Part shown: piece by piece, positions 45,951 to 60,609 of the stretch
Position numbering within the stretch: the stretch's first letter is position 1
Layout: each line of letters opens with the position of its first letter
Source of the DNA: Limnanthes douglasii subsp. nivea
Taxonomy: Eukaryota; Streptophyta; Magnoliopsida; Brassicales; Limnanthaceae
DNA: 64,000 nt
Assembly (NCBI GenBank): GCA_036936605.1
Contig: JAUPFV010000001.1
Location: forward strand, 120,040,771-120,104,770
Direction: 5' to 3'
Notes under the pieces: generated by a model
Seen by the model: the letters and a program-made list of their open reading frames with translations, nothing else
The model's database searches: none
What the model was told of the DNA's origin: nothing
Position numbers and translations under genes: made by a program

Positions 45951-46904
45951 GTATTTATTTTTGTTGAATTAACAACATACATAACAAACACCATAAAAAC
46001 ATCACATTCATTTGAAATAGACTTCTAATAGAGTTTAAATATAAATTCAACATCTAAAAGATATCATGCACCACTAATGAGATACCTCTGGAAAATAATA
46101 TTAACATGAATTTGTTTGAGTTTGAAAAAAGTTACTGTTGATGAAATTTCAACCGACTTGATTCAGGAAAATCCTTATTAAGGTTCATTTTTATATTTTC
46201 ATAAAATACTTAATGATTAATTCATAAGTCTCATATTCACAATCAATTATGCCAAACAATAACATTTATCAGAGGTGGTAATGCATGCAATATCATCAAT
46301 CACGAACCCATCAAAACTCTAAAGAAATCAGTTCACCAACAAAGATAACTTGGACGATATATTTGTTTCATAACCTATTTATCGAAGTTAAAAAAACCTT
46401 GATTTGCAATGCACATAAAACATAAACATTGAACAAATACAAAATATACTAAAATTATAATCTAACATATGGTATAGGTCAGAAAAATGTGACCTTTATA
46501 TTTTGCTTGTCGCATCAATTTATTATCATGGTAATAATTTGGGATGTCGTGACGATGACACCAAGCCTTTTGTGTACCATAAGGACAACAAGGGGAACAT
46601 CGACGAAAAAACATATCGTTGTTTCTAATTATTTGGGTTTAATGTACCGCGACTTCGCCCTTTGTTGTGGTGACACGATTCCTAATGGACACATAACCCT
46701 AAATTAGTTCTCAAAACCATTCTTAATCAATCCAACGTCATTAATTGTTCAATCAATTATCATATGATCTAAATATTATATCCATACAGTATCTACCAAA
46801 TAAATAAGAAATAAATTTTTATGCGTGGATCTTTAAAAAAAATAAAATCACATCGATATAAATATTTAATTAAAGTAAAAAATGCTCAAGCCGTAAATAA
46901 TAGA
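45951..46904. other. C2 leader region, no gene
   Basis: AT-rich leader between the gag start and the primer-binding site of C2. A plus-strand frame at 46489-46707 has less AT-rich sequence (gggatgtcgtgacgatgaca and similar) but matches nothing I recognise. Confidence 0.45.
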
Positions 46905-46918
46905 TATGATACCATTTA
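46905..46918 (-). other. C2 primer-binding site (initiator-Met type)
   Basis: The minus strand reads aatggtatcatatc. The canonical tggtatcagagc is mutated at the end. Confidence 0.65.
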
Positions 46919-48430
<1,512 letters not shown>

Positions 48431-51400
48431 TGATTTTTATTTCACTTGTCAAGTTAAATATGCCTCATGTCGTCATCAACTTATTATTTTTTTCTTTTAT
48501 TCATAAAATATTTCCAAACCTTTTCTCTTTTGCAAATACTCAACGCTTCTTTCTTTTTCTCATGCCTGCTGTTTCTCTGTTTTATCGATGTTTTCTTTCT
48601 ATCTGTTATTTTGAACCTCCATCTAGCTAACAATTTGATGATAGATTTAGTCAACACTCTTACCTTAACGATATTAATATTTGCCTTTATATATCCATCA
48701 TTTGAAGAACATATGAAGATCATTTTTTTAAGATAAAATTCATCATTTCTTTTCAAGCAAGGTATGTTGAACATAAGCAGAAAATATTTGACGTTTCTTT
48801 ACTTTAGGAACATCACAAACCGTCACTTTAGATATCATTAGAAACATTATAAAAGTAGCATGGCCTCTTACTCTTTTTAGATGGACTTGACTTATAACCA
48901 TGTTTACCTTGATTGGGGTGCATGACCATTTATGCTTTAAAAGCTAGGGTTGGTTTATAACCATGATCGCAACTTAAGGCCTTTAAAGTAGGCTCTTTAC
49001 AGTTCTAGTATTGCCTCTTACACTTCAGCTAAACTTGGTGTATAACCATATTCACTTTAATTAAATGCGTAACCATTTACACTCTTCAGTTTGGCTTGGC
49101 TTGCAGATATGTTTGGTTATTAGTTATAAAATTGTTATAATTTTCTCGCTCATATCACTTCTTTTCTTCATTAGTAGTTAATACTTCAATTTGGAAAAAA
49201 TTCATAAAAACTGTCGGTTGGAGAAACTTCATAGACATCACCGATTGGAGATATTCTTAAATAAATGTTGCTTTTGAAACCCTCATAAACATTAAAGACC
49301 GTTGTTGCGAATTATTAATCATATAACCCCCATCTAACCCATATGGTCCCCCATTGCTTGAATCAAATTTAAAGTATTTCTTCAAAGACTAATAACTAAT
49401 AACGATAATTAACATATCGATTACCTGATAAATGAAATGAATTCATACTAAACATCCACTTTGTTGATAAATAGTCATTTGATGAAGATAATCATACTAC
49501 GTTTACTTTTTTTTTTTAACAAAATTTAAACTGATGATGTAACACTCTACCATCAAAACAAAGTAGAGTAGATGATATACCTTTGATTTAATATGTTGGG
49601 GGTCTCTTGACCGATTCTCAAGCTCACCGAATTTATTTTTATAATTGATGGTCGAGGGTGATTATTTATTTTAACGGGGATATTACGTTCGCCACCCTTG
49701 ATTGCAAAGTTGGTTAAAGTTTCTATTTACAAACTAGAGTTCATGGCATCTTTTTTTATTTTATATTATTTTGAATATTTCTATGCATTTTCCATTCTAT
49801 TTTTTCTAACTTCTTCAATTTTAATAATTATACTGATATCGCAATCTAATAATAAATGGATGCCTTCGTCACTTAACCACTGCATTTTTTTCACAGCTTA
49901 CGTACCCCACCTTTCCAACGTATAACTTTTTGGTAGATTTTTTTTCTTATTTTACAGTTAGATACAATTTCAAATTTTATGATGTAGTTGAAAGAAACAT
50001 CCATAAGTGTTTGTTGGTATAAACATTTCATATGTTGAAGCAAAAATTAAAAATTATTTGAGATTGTTGAAATATTTTTTTCAACATTAGTCCATTTGGT
50101 GATCTATTTTACTATCTCAGATACCTTGATGATGGCCATGTAACCTCAAATAGCTTAAGTGACAGTGTTGTTACTTGGTTGATTTTATTAAAATTTTCTC
50201 TTAAATGTCTATAGTGCTTTACTTCTCTAGTAAGTTTAGATATTTTTAGTTTACCAACCCCTAAATTTTATATTACCATGGTTGTAGAATATATACATGT
50301 TGACAATCTATGATCCACCATTTCAGGATAAAATTTCTTACCATTTTTTTTGTTATTGTTTGGAAAACATCTCATTTAAATGAGCAAAAAGTATCATTGG
50401 ACATGTTCATTTTCCCATACTTGCAAATCTCGTTAAAAAATATATTAAATACAACGATGTATGACCAAACTCCGCAAGTAACCATTAATTATTTGGCAAT
50501 AAAAGCCTATTCATTCTCTCTTCACTAATGAATGGATCTTCATTATGACAGGATAACTTGACGAGAAAGAATATTTTAACGACAAAAAAAATTTGACGAT
50601 ATAAAACCAATTTACTGACAAACAAATTGATGACGAAAACAATTATGATCATGATCGTGTTGCTTCGGTTGATACTAATGTCACTCGTTACTTATTTCTC
50701 AATTACTTTTTTGATTTGGTTGTAAGACCTAGTCGACTTTACCATGCTTCTGAATTTCTCTTTACATCATTCAACTGATTTCCTAATGTTTCAATACGTT
50801 TTTTTTGTGCATTGATCTTCTCAAACTTTTAAATCCCATATATCTCTTTTTTATTAACTCTTTGTTGTCTCAAACTATTTTCGAGACACATAAAAAAAAA
50901 TATAGTTCAAGCTTTTCTCCTTCTATGTTTGGTAACTTTTCTTCTAGTTAGGTAGTTATGCACATCAAAACTTTAACTTTGCGTTTTAGTTCACTCTTAC
51001 TTCCACTTGTTTGATCTTTTTATGATCTAGTCTCCATATGATTGTTTCCAATTTCAGTAAATGACGATATGACAAACCCGGTGGAAATAGTAAATGATTA
51101 ATAATAATACATGATTTTCTTACGGTACTCTAAAGCATGTGACACTCAACTCTAAGTCTGGCTGTCCTCTTTATGCTCTCCAAATAATGTTTGTTTTCTT
51201 TTGTATCCTGTACACTTAATATTTCTCGAAATTCATAAACCTAATTTCCTTAACATTGGAAAGAATGTCAAATTTAACAAAGAATGTTATAAACCATTAC
51301 GGTTGTGAATCATCAATAAACATCCTAGTCACTTTTGTCACTAAGATTATTTTACTGGTTAGAAAAACTTGCTACTCGTTAGTAAAATTATACTAGAAAC

Positions 51401-54400
51401 AAGATTTCCAAACCTATGAAAAAAACTACTCATTGGCAATGAAAGCAATGTAATCGAATATTAGTAATAATAAGAAACTTATAGAAATTTATTGATGATA
51501 AGTAACCGTCAAATATGTGACTATCTACTCCAAATGATCAAATACATGACCATCTTCTACTTTTATTCTCTTTACAACTTCATTTTGATCAAATTCATAT
51601 ATTCGGGAACCTTGACATTAGCCATTTATGATATCTTTATTTTTGTTAGTAACACTAACAGCATTGACTATTGACTTAACTTTCCAAAATTTATTATATC
51701 ATCTAGTAAAATATTGCAATGTTACGGATACTATGACTGGAATAAAACACATGTGTTTCCAACCAACAAATCTCATACCAAAATGTAAAACATCAATAGA
51801 TGTAAAACTAATTACGATCGAAGTCAATAAAATTATGTGCTTATTATTATGCCATAAAAACAAAGAGAAATTATTCGTATAAAAATAATCAGTGCTTCAT
51901 ATTTGATTACTTGAATCTCTTTATAAACTTTTAAATATTGACATAACTATTACATTTACAGTTTACTCGCATAGGTCTTACAACAATTAAAATCAAATAA
52001 TAGATCTTTTAGCTTCATTCACACTTAAATTGATATCTAAACAAATTTATGTGAAGAACATGCGTACGGATGACACAAAAAACACAAATAATCATATAGT
52101 TAGAACACTGAACAATAGTTAAATAACACATTTCATTAACATTCATACATTGCAGTACATCATTAAATGTTGATTATATTAACACGTTAGCAATCATCAT
52201 TTCAAAAATTATACAATTCGCATACACTAATTATATTATACTCAATATATTAATATTTTGATGACAACACATATGGTCGACATGTTATGTTATATTTTAC
52301 CATGGTATTATCAATAATTGATAAAACAAATTTTCATTTCTCATCATTTCCGTCGGTTTAACAGCGTTTTTGGTTGGGATAAATGATCAAGAATAAATAT
52401 AGATTTTAGTACTATAATTCAATAATCTAGTATATTGTCTTATTTCCATATTTTCCAACATTTTTAACGTTATTATCATTTTTGTATGAACATACACCAT
52501 TTAATTATCGATGGATATCCATTTTACCAATGAATCAATATTTTGACTATTACAGCTTCGACAATATCATCACACCTTCTCTGCATATTAGATCCATATT
52601 TAAAGACACATACAAAAATAAATATATTCACACTAAAATTGATCAATATGTTTCACATAAATTATTTTGCAGGATAATAACTAAAAGTATTCACTATCTT
52701 CATAAAATCCAAGGAAAAGTAAAACGACATGAAATATATAGTATTTTTACTCTGACAGGAACACAAATAATTCACATGATATTATATAATAAACGATATC
52801 GATTTAGCATACAAGTTAATGAAGTGTTCACAACAAATTATTTCGGATTGCTTTATGATTTTGCTTCATTGTCAAACATTAATCATTCTTCTATATTTTC
52901 AACTTGTTGAAATCAATATGAAACTCCTTTATAAAAGCTTCAATGTCGCCTCCATGTATAACTATCTTTTTGTCTGAAAAAAAAACCTTCTAACTAATAA
53001 AATTCTAAAGATATCCTGAAGAATATATCTTAACTTTTCGATAAAATATCACGGAAGCACTAACGTATGATAATAATAAAAACCTTAGACATATCGAATA
53101 AACAATATGTATTTATATGGTGTTAGTAGCGACACATTAAGGTGAGATGAATATCAAAAGGATAAATACGAAAGTAACGTATTAACAATCAGTATAACTT
53201 ACGTCATTTTTCTAAGATATCTAAGCAAATAAAGACCTTGAATGTGATATAATATTATTTAAGTTTCTTTGGTGATATGTTATGTATGAAGATGTGTATG
53301 ATTTTCACAATGTTATGTATAAAGATAACATGTTTAAAAAAAAATTCTTTAGAAGTAGCATGTCATAGAATAGCATAACAATTTATATTTCACCTTGAAA
53401 CATATTGTATGAATAAATACTCACGAAAAATAGAGTATCCACACAAAACTATGGTGTCAAATGTTTCCATTAGTGAAAAATATTCAAATAACTTACAGGA
53501 TGCAGATGATTAACAAAAGACACCAATATGTACATAAAACATATAATTAACTTTCAGTAATCATACATAAACTACAGATAATTAGCACACAGTCACAAGC
53601 AACTACATATAATATTGAGTGTGGAGGCAAAAAAAAACAGCCAGGATTGACATGTCGTGCAATCATTAAGAAGTCATGAGTATTACGAATAATATATATA
53701 ATAGGAAATATAATTGTATCATGTTATCACACCTCTTTAATTTCATCATGTTTTCATTTGTTCCATACATACTTTAAAAATAAATATCCAAAAATATAAC
53801 TCATTGTGTAACTACTTACTTAAATCTTGGATTATGTAACTGATTGCTTTAATTAAGATTGAAAGATTAAATTGAACACACGTCACTCGTGAATTGTTCC
53901 AGGTTTCCATTTTATTCTTTCATTTATCTTATATCATAAATATTTCAATCTCATTATGTATTTTATCAATGATAATTATGTACATGCAACTCTACCAATA
54001 TTATGAATTTTATCAATATAATACATTCAATGAAGTGTAAATTAGGAGAGAAAAATCAAAGAAATCTAAATTTATTATACACAATTAAACGCGATTCAAT
54101 CAAGAATCATTCAACCAACACAAATCCAAAATAAAAAAAAACAAATAAGAATCAGTTTTCGTGATTACCAACCGTAAATGATTACCTTGTCAATTTAAAC
54201 CAATCTACAAATCATTTAGGTTACTTGTTAGCTCGTCTGATCTTAATCGGTGAAATCAGCTAAAAATGATGGAAGAAAACTATCTCTCATCATTCACTAA
54301 TCTCGATCTGCTTGATCGAAATCGGTATGGGAAAGGCTTTTAGAGAATGAGTTCTTATCATTCTCTAAGAAATTCAAAGAGGAATACAATGACTTACAGT

Positions 54401-54552
54401 TGTCGATGATATGATATTGATTTTTTTGTTCGAGCTTGAATCTAAATTTCTTATCGATGGGAAAAAGTGACCTAATCGATTCAAAATTGATTTCAATCTC
54501 ATATTCAAATGAGAAACTTCATTTTCTTCATTAATCATTGGTTAAAAATTTG
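48431..54552. other. AT-rich region without recognisable genes
   Basis: I find no motif of a known protein on either strand. Visible structure: two diverged copies of a roughly 150-bp segment ('gcctcttac', 'tataaccat', 'gaccattta' in the same order) at 48859-49010 and 49011-49110; 'ttgacga' repeated near 50560-50640; and a 142-codon open frame at 52482-52910 with no recognisable domain. The latter is AT-rich like its surroundings and may be chance. Very old transposon remains are likely. Confidence 0.5.
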
Positions 54553-54872
54553 TACAAGTCCCTCATATATACCAACTGTCGTGAAACATACCTTAATGTT
54601 CACTTTTATATTAAAATCATCCTTCATGTTTTAATAATGTAGCATTTTAGTCCTCTATGATTATATAATGTCACCATTTAGCCCATCATGTTTCTCACTG
54701 TTGCCAAATAGTCCCTCGTATTTCAAAAAAGTTGTATTTTTAATCCTGGTTAATTACACATGGGGGACTAAAGTGCAACATTTTTGAAACATAATATACA
54801 TTTTTAATACAAAAGTGAACATGGAGGAGTGTTTCATAATAATTTGTGTACATGAGATACCTCTAGTGATTT
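54553..54872. mobile_element. Foldback / MITE-like inverted repeat
   Basis: The left arm (54553-54615: ccctcatatatacc, gaaacatacctt, atgttcacttttatatt) is matched in reverse complement by the right arm (54805-54872: aatacaaaagtgaacatg, gtgtttcataa, catgagatacc). A second inner pair is 'ttttagtcc' near 54646 and 'ggggactaaagtgcaaca' near 54764. No coding content. The imperfect arms suggest an old MITE. Target duplications were not identified. Confidence 0.5.
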
Positions 54873-55852
54873 TTAGCCTTAATCTTTGATGCACGATGTA
54901 ATAATGCTCCAAATCTTTCAAGTTTTCATGATTTAAACTCACCCCATCAATGTCAAAGAACCACAAAGACAAATTATCGACCCGAAACCTGCAACCATGC
55001 GACAATGATATAGAAAACAAAAATAATATGAATTAATATAATTAATACTTCAAAAACGAATGGAAAGCTATAAAATACATAGAGAAAACATCGTATTTGT
55101 TCTTGAATCGTTATTTGGAACATTCTAAGTTAAAAGGATGGAAAAATGAAAAACCACGTCAAAAAAAATCTTATCATAACACTTCAGAAAATAAAAAGAA
55201 TTATTTTTTTTCATAATTTATCTTTACTGTCACCTATTTTTGTTTTTTTAAAACTAATTCTCTCCAATACTAATTTTTAATGGTTCAAATAACGAGAAAA
55301 AACAAAAGCGTTTTTCATAGAAGATGCTTTTGATGAACTTCAAAACCTTCATCAAATATTTTTATATTATTTTTTTAAGTCACTGAATATCGCTTCTAAT
55401 GGACGTGTTAAGCTACATTTGATTTTAGTGAACAACAAGAAGAGTTTACTGATTTATTTTAGAATGATCCATATAGAGTTAAGAGTTCCACGTGCGGGGT
55501 GGCACGTGGGTACGACCTCGGCGGTTGGAAGTTGAGAATTGAGATGGTGTCAGTCAGTCACCCGCGCATCGCATGTATGTTTAATGGATCACGCAAACCA
55601 AATCAATTACAGCAACCGCTTGCGTGGCTTTTAAGATTCACCAAAAAACCTTCACTCTATTTCCTTTCTCTAAATCACTAGTACAATTCTTGTTTTAAAT
55701 TTCAAATTCTAAGTTGGAATATCTATTACACATGAATGTGAAAAATATTCGAACAGTTTATACTCGAATTCGATTTTATTTATTAATATAACTTATTAAC
55801 AAATGATATGATAGGTTATAAAGAAAACCAACCTTTGTCCCACATTAATTGA
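54873..55852. other. No gene; short GC-richer promoter-like patch
   Basis: Mostly AT-rich. At 55486-55640 the base composition changes: two CACGTG boxes 15 bp apart (ccacgtgcgg, gcacgtggg) and cacccgcgcatcgcatg, followed by caccaaaaaaccttcac and ccctttct-like pyrimidines. It could be a host promoter cut off by insertion of C3, but no coding exon follows. Confidence 0.35.
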
Positions 55853-56765
55853 TGTTGGAAAAAATTGGTAAAAGATGAATTGACATAGGACTAAACGAAT
55901 TTACCAAAATTTGATTTAATTATTATGTACAAAATAACAAAAATAACAAAAATAAAATAAAAGTGTAATAAAACTAAGCAGACAACAATGTTTAACGTGG
56001 TTGAAATTGTGGAGAAATTTTACCTCAAAATACAAGAGATACTCTTTTATATATAAATAAGTTAAAAAAAAAACTCTATAAACACAAATAACTCAATCAT
56101 TTTTTGTAACAAAAAATGACAAAATATACTCAATCCTCTATTTAGTGTTGATCTCTCACTTCACTTATCTTTCAAATGACCTTAAGTTATTTCACTTTCT
56201 CCAAAGAAGTATATTATCACGTAATTGCAACACCGCAGTCACGTCCCTATCACATCGCACATCGCACACTGCATAACAATATATTCTTATATTTGTAGGT
56301 TTAAAGAAAACCGTAATTCTTCATCAGACGTTAAATATCAAAGCTCGGTAATCAACGATAAAAATAACTCCTAAATAATATAAGAGACCAAGTAAATACA
56401 AAATATTCGTTGACATAGTTATGGCATCATCCAGCACGCTTCAGATCAGAGTAGTGCTTCTGATCACGTCGCTTTTGGTCACCCTGCTTTGGCCCAACCT
56501 ACTTCGGCTCAACATATATTTCATTCGACTCAATGTACATCAGTATTCTACAGCTTGTATTAACTCTAACAATCAGTAAATGTCTCAACAACTAAGTCAC
56601 GGCTCAAACCCCATAGAGTTTTAACAGTTCTTACATATACATGTAACAGTAGATCTAATACCCATATAATCCTACGGTAGTACCTCTATTAATGAGTTAC
56701 TTTTAGCATACACCTAACGATTCTCCACGTAGGATTTTATTAACTTTAGTATATGTTGCACCAAA
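55853..56765 (-). repeat. C3 3' LTR (approximate limits)
   Basis: Pairs with 62957-63850. Shared blocks include 'gtaataaaac', 'actcttttatat', 'tgtaacaaaaaatga', 'cttcggc.caac'. The left end is set at tgttgg by analogy with the right copy (tgttggggg). Confidence 0.65.
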
Positions 56766-56879
56766 TGTTCTACTATTTAGAGACCAATCACGTGCATCTC
56801 AAACTTGCACCAGTCGCATGCAATTCGCGAGCTATGAAATCGACAATACCTTGGTTAGTTGAAGGGTTTTCCTCGCTAT

Positions 56880-58926
56880 CAATCTTATCCAATTTCACTT
56901 GCTTCTCCTTTACCACGTCTCGGATGAAGTGAAACTAAATCTTTATATATTTAGTTCACTCATGGAATTTTGGATTTCTCGTCAAATAAAGATCATTCAT
57001 TTTATCACAAACAAAACCACATCTTGCTCTACACGAGTGAGTTCACTTAACAATCATTTCAGCCAAATATCTTCCTTCATGGTTTCTATATCATCCATAT
57101 ACTCAGCTTTTGTAGCCAACAACGCAATACCCTTATGTATACAAGAATTTAAGTTAACCAATAATTGAAGCACAATAAACAAATAATTTGAAATAAACTT
57201 TATTGTGTTGAGGCAACATAGATAATCGAAGTCTATATATCCTCTCAATATTATATTACATATATCATTTTAATTGTAACACAACCCTATAACATATGAG
57301 CCCTTCAAGTATCTCATGAGCCACTTGAGTACTTGCCAATACACTTATCCCATATTTAATATGAATCTTCTCAAAACAGTTACGACATAGGCAAGATCAT
57401 GTCTCATGCAAATCATAGCATGCATAATATTACCAATAACATTGACATAAGGTATCTCAAATATATATTTCTTATTTGATGCTTCATTTAGTGCTTGAAT
57501 GGTATTGAGTTTGAATTGGGAACCCATGGGAGCTCCAACCGCTTTTGCTTCAGGCACCGACAACTTCCTTAAGACTTTCCATGTATATTTTTGTTGAGAT
57601 AAATATATAAATACCCTTTTGGCATGTTTCTCTTAATCTCAATGTTAAGTATCATTTTAACCTCTCGCATATCATTCATCTCAAACTCTCCTTTCAGCTA
57701 AATCTTTACCACTTCAATCTTCCTCCAATCTCTTCCAGATATTAGTATATCATTAACATACAACATAAATAAGACTTGTCTCTACAGATGTGTTTCCTAA
57801 TTTCAATAGATAAAATTGTCTTAACAACTGCGGATATATTTAATAAATCTCGTAAAAGAATTAAATATTATATTCCACTGTATCGGTGATTATTCTAACC
57901 TATATATGGGTTTTTTCAATAAACACATGTAACCTTCATTTTATTATTCAAACCTCTTCAATTGACATATGTGAATTGTATCTTCAATTCACCATGCGGG
58001 TTGACATTAATAATATTCATCTGATCTAACTCAAGATCAGATCTAGCAACAACTGATAATAGAACCTTGATGGAGGTTTATTTCACAACCAACAAAAATA
58101 TTTCATTTAAATCAACATAAAGCCCTTAGCCACAAGCATGGCCTTGTAATTGGGTAACTCAAAATCAGAAATACTTGGTTTCTTCTTGAATATTCATTTA
58201 TTCTGAACCATCTTTTGATCTTTTAGTTGGCTCACAAGAATCTAGATGTTCATCTTATTAAAAGATCTTAGTTTTTTTTCATGGTCGTGAACCAATGATC
58301 TTTATCACTGATCTTGATAGCATCATAATATATTTTGGGTTCAAGAACATCCACTGCATTTTCAACTGATAAATCATAACCATTTACATCAATAAAACCA
58401 TACATTTACGGTTGTTTGTTTGTTCTTCATGCTCTACCCTCGTCAGTTGATAACTGTCACGTTCATGTTGTTCTCTTATCTAATTATCTGAAGGCCTTGA
58501 TACAACAGATCTTTGGTCTGTTTCGAACTCATGTAGTGGTTGATATTCTTCTGTACAACCCTTTATGCAACCAGGACCAATATTTGCTTTTTGTGAGACC
58601 ATCACCATCGTCAATCTTTATATCAGATCAATCATCAACTTCACATTTTTTACTCGTTGTACTAGGTGTCTTAATTGTTTTCTTCAATGGCCTGTCATCT
58701 TCATTGAAAACCATGTTCGTGTATCAAATCCTTATGACATCTAGGTTCAAGGTATGATAAGCTATGCCTTTTTACTAATTCTGGATAGCAGAAAAACAAA
58801 CATTTAAGTTCTCTTGACCGAAGATTATCGTGATTCACATATGCGTATGCAGCACATCCAAACGCTCAAATATTTAGCTTAGGTTTCTCTCCACTCTAGG
58901 CTTTTTTAGAATAAAAAAAACTTAAG
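56880..58926 (-). pseudogene. C3 integrase C-terminus, RT and RNase H
   Basis: Right to left: the segment after integrase (about 58910-58700, IFERLDVLHTHM), the region before RT (58340-58290, DAIKISDKDHWFTTM), RT (58170-57600; LLSVVARSDLEL, and LFMLYVNDILISGR near 57760, where YVDD has become YVND), the RT end at 57563-57345 (KKYIFEIPYVNVIGNIMHAM, then MRHDLAYVVTVLRRF), and RNase H at 57310-57054 (LKWLMRYLKGS, ALLATKAEYMDDIETMKEDI). The catalytic Asp change and many stops show it is dead. Typical Ty1/copia order. Confidence 0.87.
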
Positions 58927-59289
58927 AGATGTAGCGAAGACTGTGAACAGACTGGTTTCTCGCCCAGGTATCGAAATTGGGTCAAATAGGTACCCAAATT
59001 CGACCTGCAAAGCCTCCAAAAACTAGTTTTAATATTTTAGTGTTAATTTTATTTATTTATTTTATTTTTAAAACATTTATGTAATTTTCCTTATTTGGAA
59101 TTAGGGTTTTGGGTAGTGCTATATAAAGCATCTTATACCTTATTTTACCGTCAAACTTTGATGAATAAAAACTGAGATTTTCTTTTAGTCTCTTTTACTC
59201 TAACTAGGTTATAGTTTATATATCCTTGTTTCGTCTTCTTCTCTTTGTGTTTGCCGCCATCCGTTCTATCTCATATATTGGCGCTACCA
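58927..59289 (+). repeat. 5' LTR of the eIF4A-carrying element
   Basis: agatgtagcgaagactgtga (TG mutated to AG) to ttggcgctacca. TATA-like gctatataaagcatc near 59119. It lacks about 67 bp present in the 3' copy after 'tatcg.aatttgg'. Confidence 0.93.
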
Positions 59290-59336
59290 TATTGGTATCA
59301 TAGCGACAGAGCTCCTACGGTGTGGATAACAAAGGT

Positions 59337-60029
59337 ATGCCGCCAAAGAGATCCTTGCGGGGGAAGTCCACTCTTCCGTTCGCCGAATCGGTCGACCGTG
59401 ATGAATTCAATCAGTTCTGATCGCAGATAGATGAATGGATGAATTCGTTGCGACATCAAATGAAGAAAACGATAGAAGCTGTTGAAAGGTTGACCACCAC
59501 CGGATTTCAAACTCTAACCATAAATTCAAAGGCAGAAGTCTTTTTCACAGGATCCAACTACAGCCACAACTACAATTTGGAAAAACCAAAGGGGAAGGAG
59601 ATCCATCAAGTAGCTGTTGGTGACATGAAGGGTTCGCCGATACTCCACCATCCACTCTTTGCTGAGTATGAGGCTGACTACCAGGGTGAAATTTCTGATG
59701 AAACTTGGTCGAAATTGGGAGATCCAATTTATGATGTCTACGATGATGAGATTGACAAGAAGAGCGTTTATGTTAAAGAATGGGATAATGAAGATCTAAT
59801 TAATGTTGAGGAGAAACTTGTAGATCAAGAAATTGTCTCAGACTTCAGTGCACCATACTACATCATTCCAGAGATTTTGTTGAAGAAGGACTTTGAAGAA
59901 ATAGCTTTTATTGTGCAGATGCGCCTTCCAGGTATTTTTGGTTATCATACAATGGAACCCTTGTTTCGGTTCTCTGTGGATGCATATTATCGTGTCATGA
60001 AAATACAAGATGATATTTTTTTTATTTGA
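59337..60029 (+). pseudogene. Gag-like leading ORF of the eIF4A-carrying element
   Basis: The ATG at 59337 (MPPKRSLRGKSTLPFAESVD) lies 48 bp after the LTR. A TGA near 59418 interrupts, then the frame stays open to 60029. It contains a Gln/Lys helix (SLRHQMKKTIEAVERL) and an acidic, aromatic-rich second half (GDPIYDVYDDEIDKK, later IIPEILLKKDFEEIAF). I do not recognise a definite domain. The MPPKR start and its position are typical of gypsy gag genes. It ends at a T8 run (60014-60022), where the frame of the next ORF takes over, so the two were probably one ORF before a one-base change. Confidence 0.65.
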
Positions 60030-60609
60030 TATTATGAAGAGATTGCTAGAAGAGAATATTAGTGTTTTAATGGATAAAATGTTAGGTTTTGTAATAGAAA
60101 CTGAAGGAATTTTGGGTGATGGTTGGGGAAATAAAAGAAACAATAAAAAGTTAAAAGTAGAAGATTGTAATGTTTTGAATATGCTGGTAGAAATATACTC
60201 TGCAGAACTTGAGAAGCCATCTACTATTCAACAAAGAGGAATTGTTACTTTCTGTAAGGGTTTTGATGTGATACAACAAGCACAGTCTGGAACTGGAAAG
60301 ACAACAACTCTTTACACGCGCAAGGGTGTTGTTGTGCTTAGTAAATGGGTTGAAAAGGCTAACATAGAACAAGTGGGTGGATTATATCTTGTTATCGCTG
60401 ACCACAGTAATGCCGATGGCATGGCACAGATGGACAAAACTGAGAAACCACTTCTTGACAAAAGCTGCAACATTCAAATTCTCACATCTCACACCCTTGT
60501 GCTGGTACCTGTTGAAATCAGTGGTGAACACACCAATGTTTTTGCCTGTCAATATTTCAGCGTTCCAAATTCGAGGTCGAATTCTTCCCAACCGGGAAGG
60601 ATGATGTAG
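60010..60609 (+). CDS. ORF with captured eIF4A (DEAD-box helicase) fragment
   Basis: An open frame of 199 codons. Residues about 54-100 match the N-terminal part of eIF4A: a degenerate [18 protein letters not shown] segment, the Q motif region [16 protein letters not shown], and motif I/Walker [14 protein letters not shown]. eIF4A is the RNA helicase of the cap-binding complex. Only this ATP-binding piece is present. DEAD, SAT and the C-terminal helicase domain are absent, so no helicase activity is expected. After residue 100 homology stops. A later [10 protein letters not shown] only weakly recalls motif Ia. The frame ends in the first bases of the 3' LTR (stop 60607-60609). The Walker A sequence itself is intact. 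Function in the element, if any, unknown. Confidence 0.72.
   Translation: MIFFLFDIMKRLLEENISVLMDKMLGFVIETEGILGDGWGNKRNNKKLKVEDCNVLNMLVEIYSAELEKPSTIQQRGIVTFCKGFDVIQQAQSGTGKTTTLYTRKGVVVLSKWVEKANIEQVGGLYLVIADHSNADGMAQMDKTEKPLLDKSCNIQILTSHTLVLVPVEISGEHTNVFACQYFSVPNSRSNSSQPGRMM

Noticed and set aside
46489..46707. Small plus-strand ORF with a GC-richer patch in the C2 leader
   Set aside because: No recognisable protein, and it sits in the leader of a minus-strand copia element.
52482..52910. 142-codon open frame on the plus strand
   Set aside because: No recognisable domain, amino-acid use follows the AT-rich background (Ile, Tyr, Asn, Lys, His), and there is no supporting context. Recorded only as part of the unannotated region.
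60490..60520. Motif Ia of a DEAD-box helicase ([10 protein letters not shown]) downstream of the eIF4A piece
   Set aside because: The spacing from Walker A is about 65 residues rather than about 25, and the sequence between them is unrelated. Treated as chance similarity.
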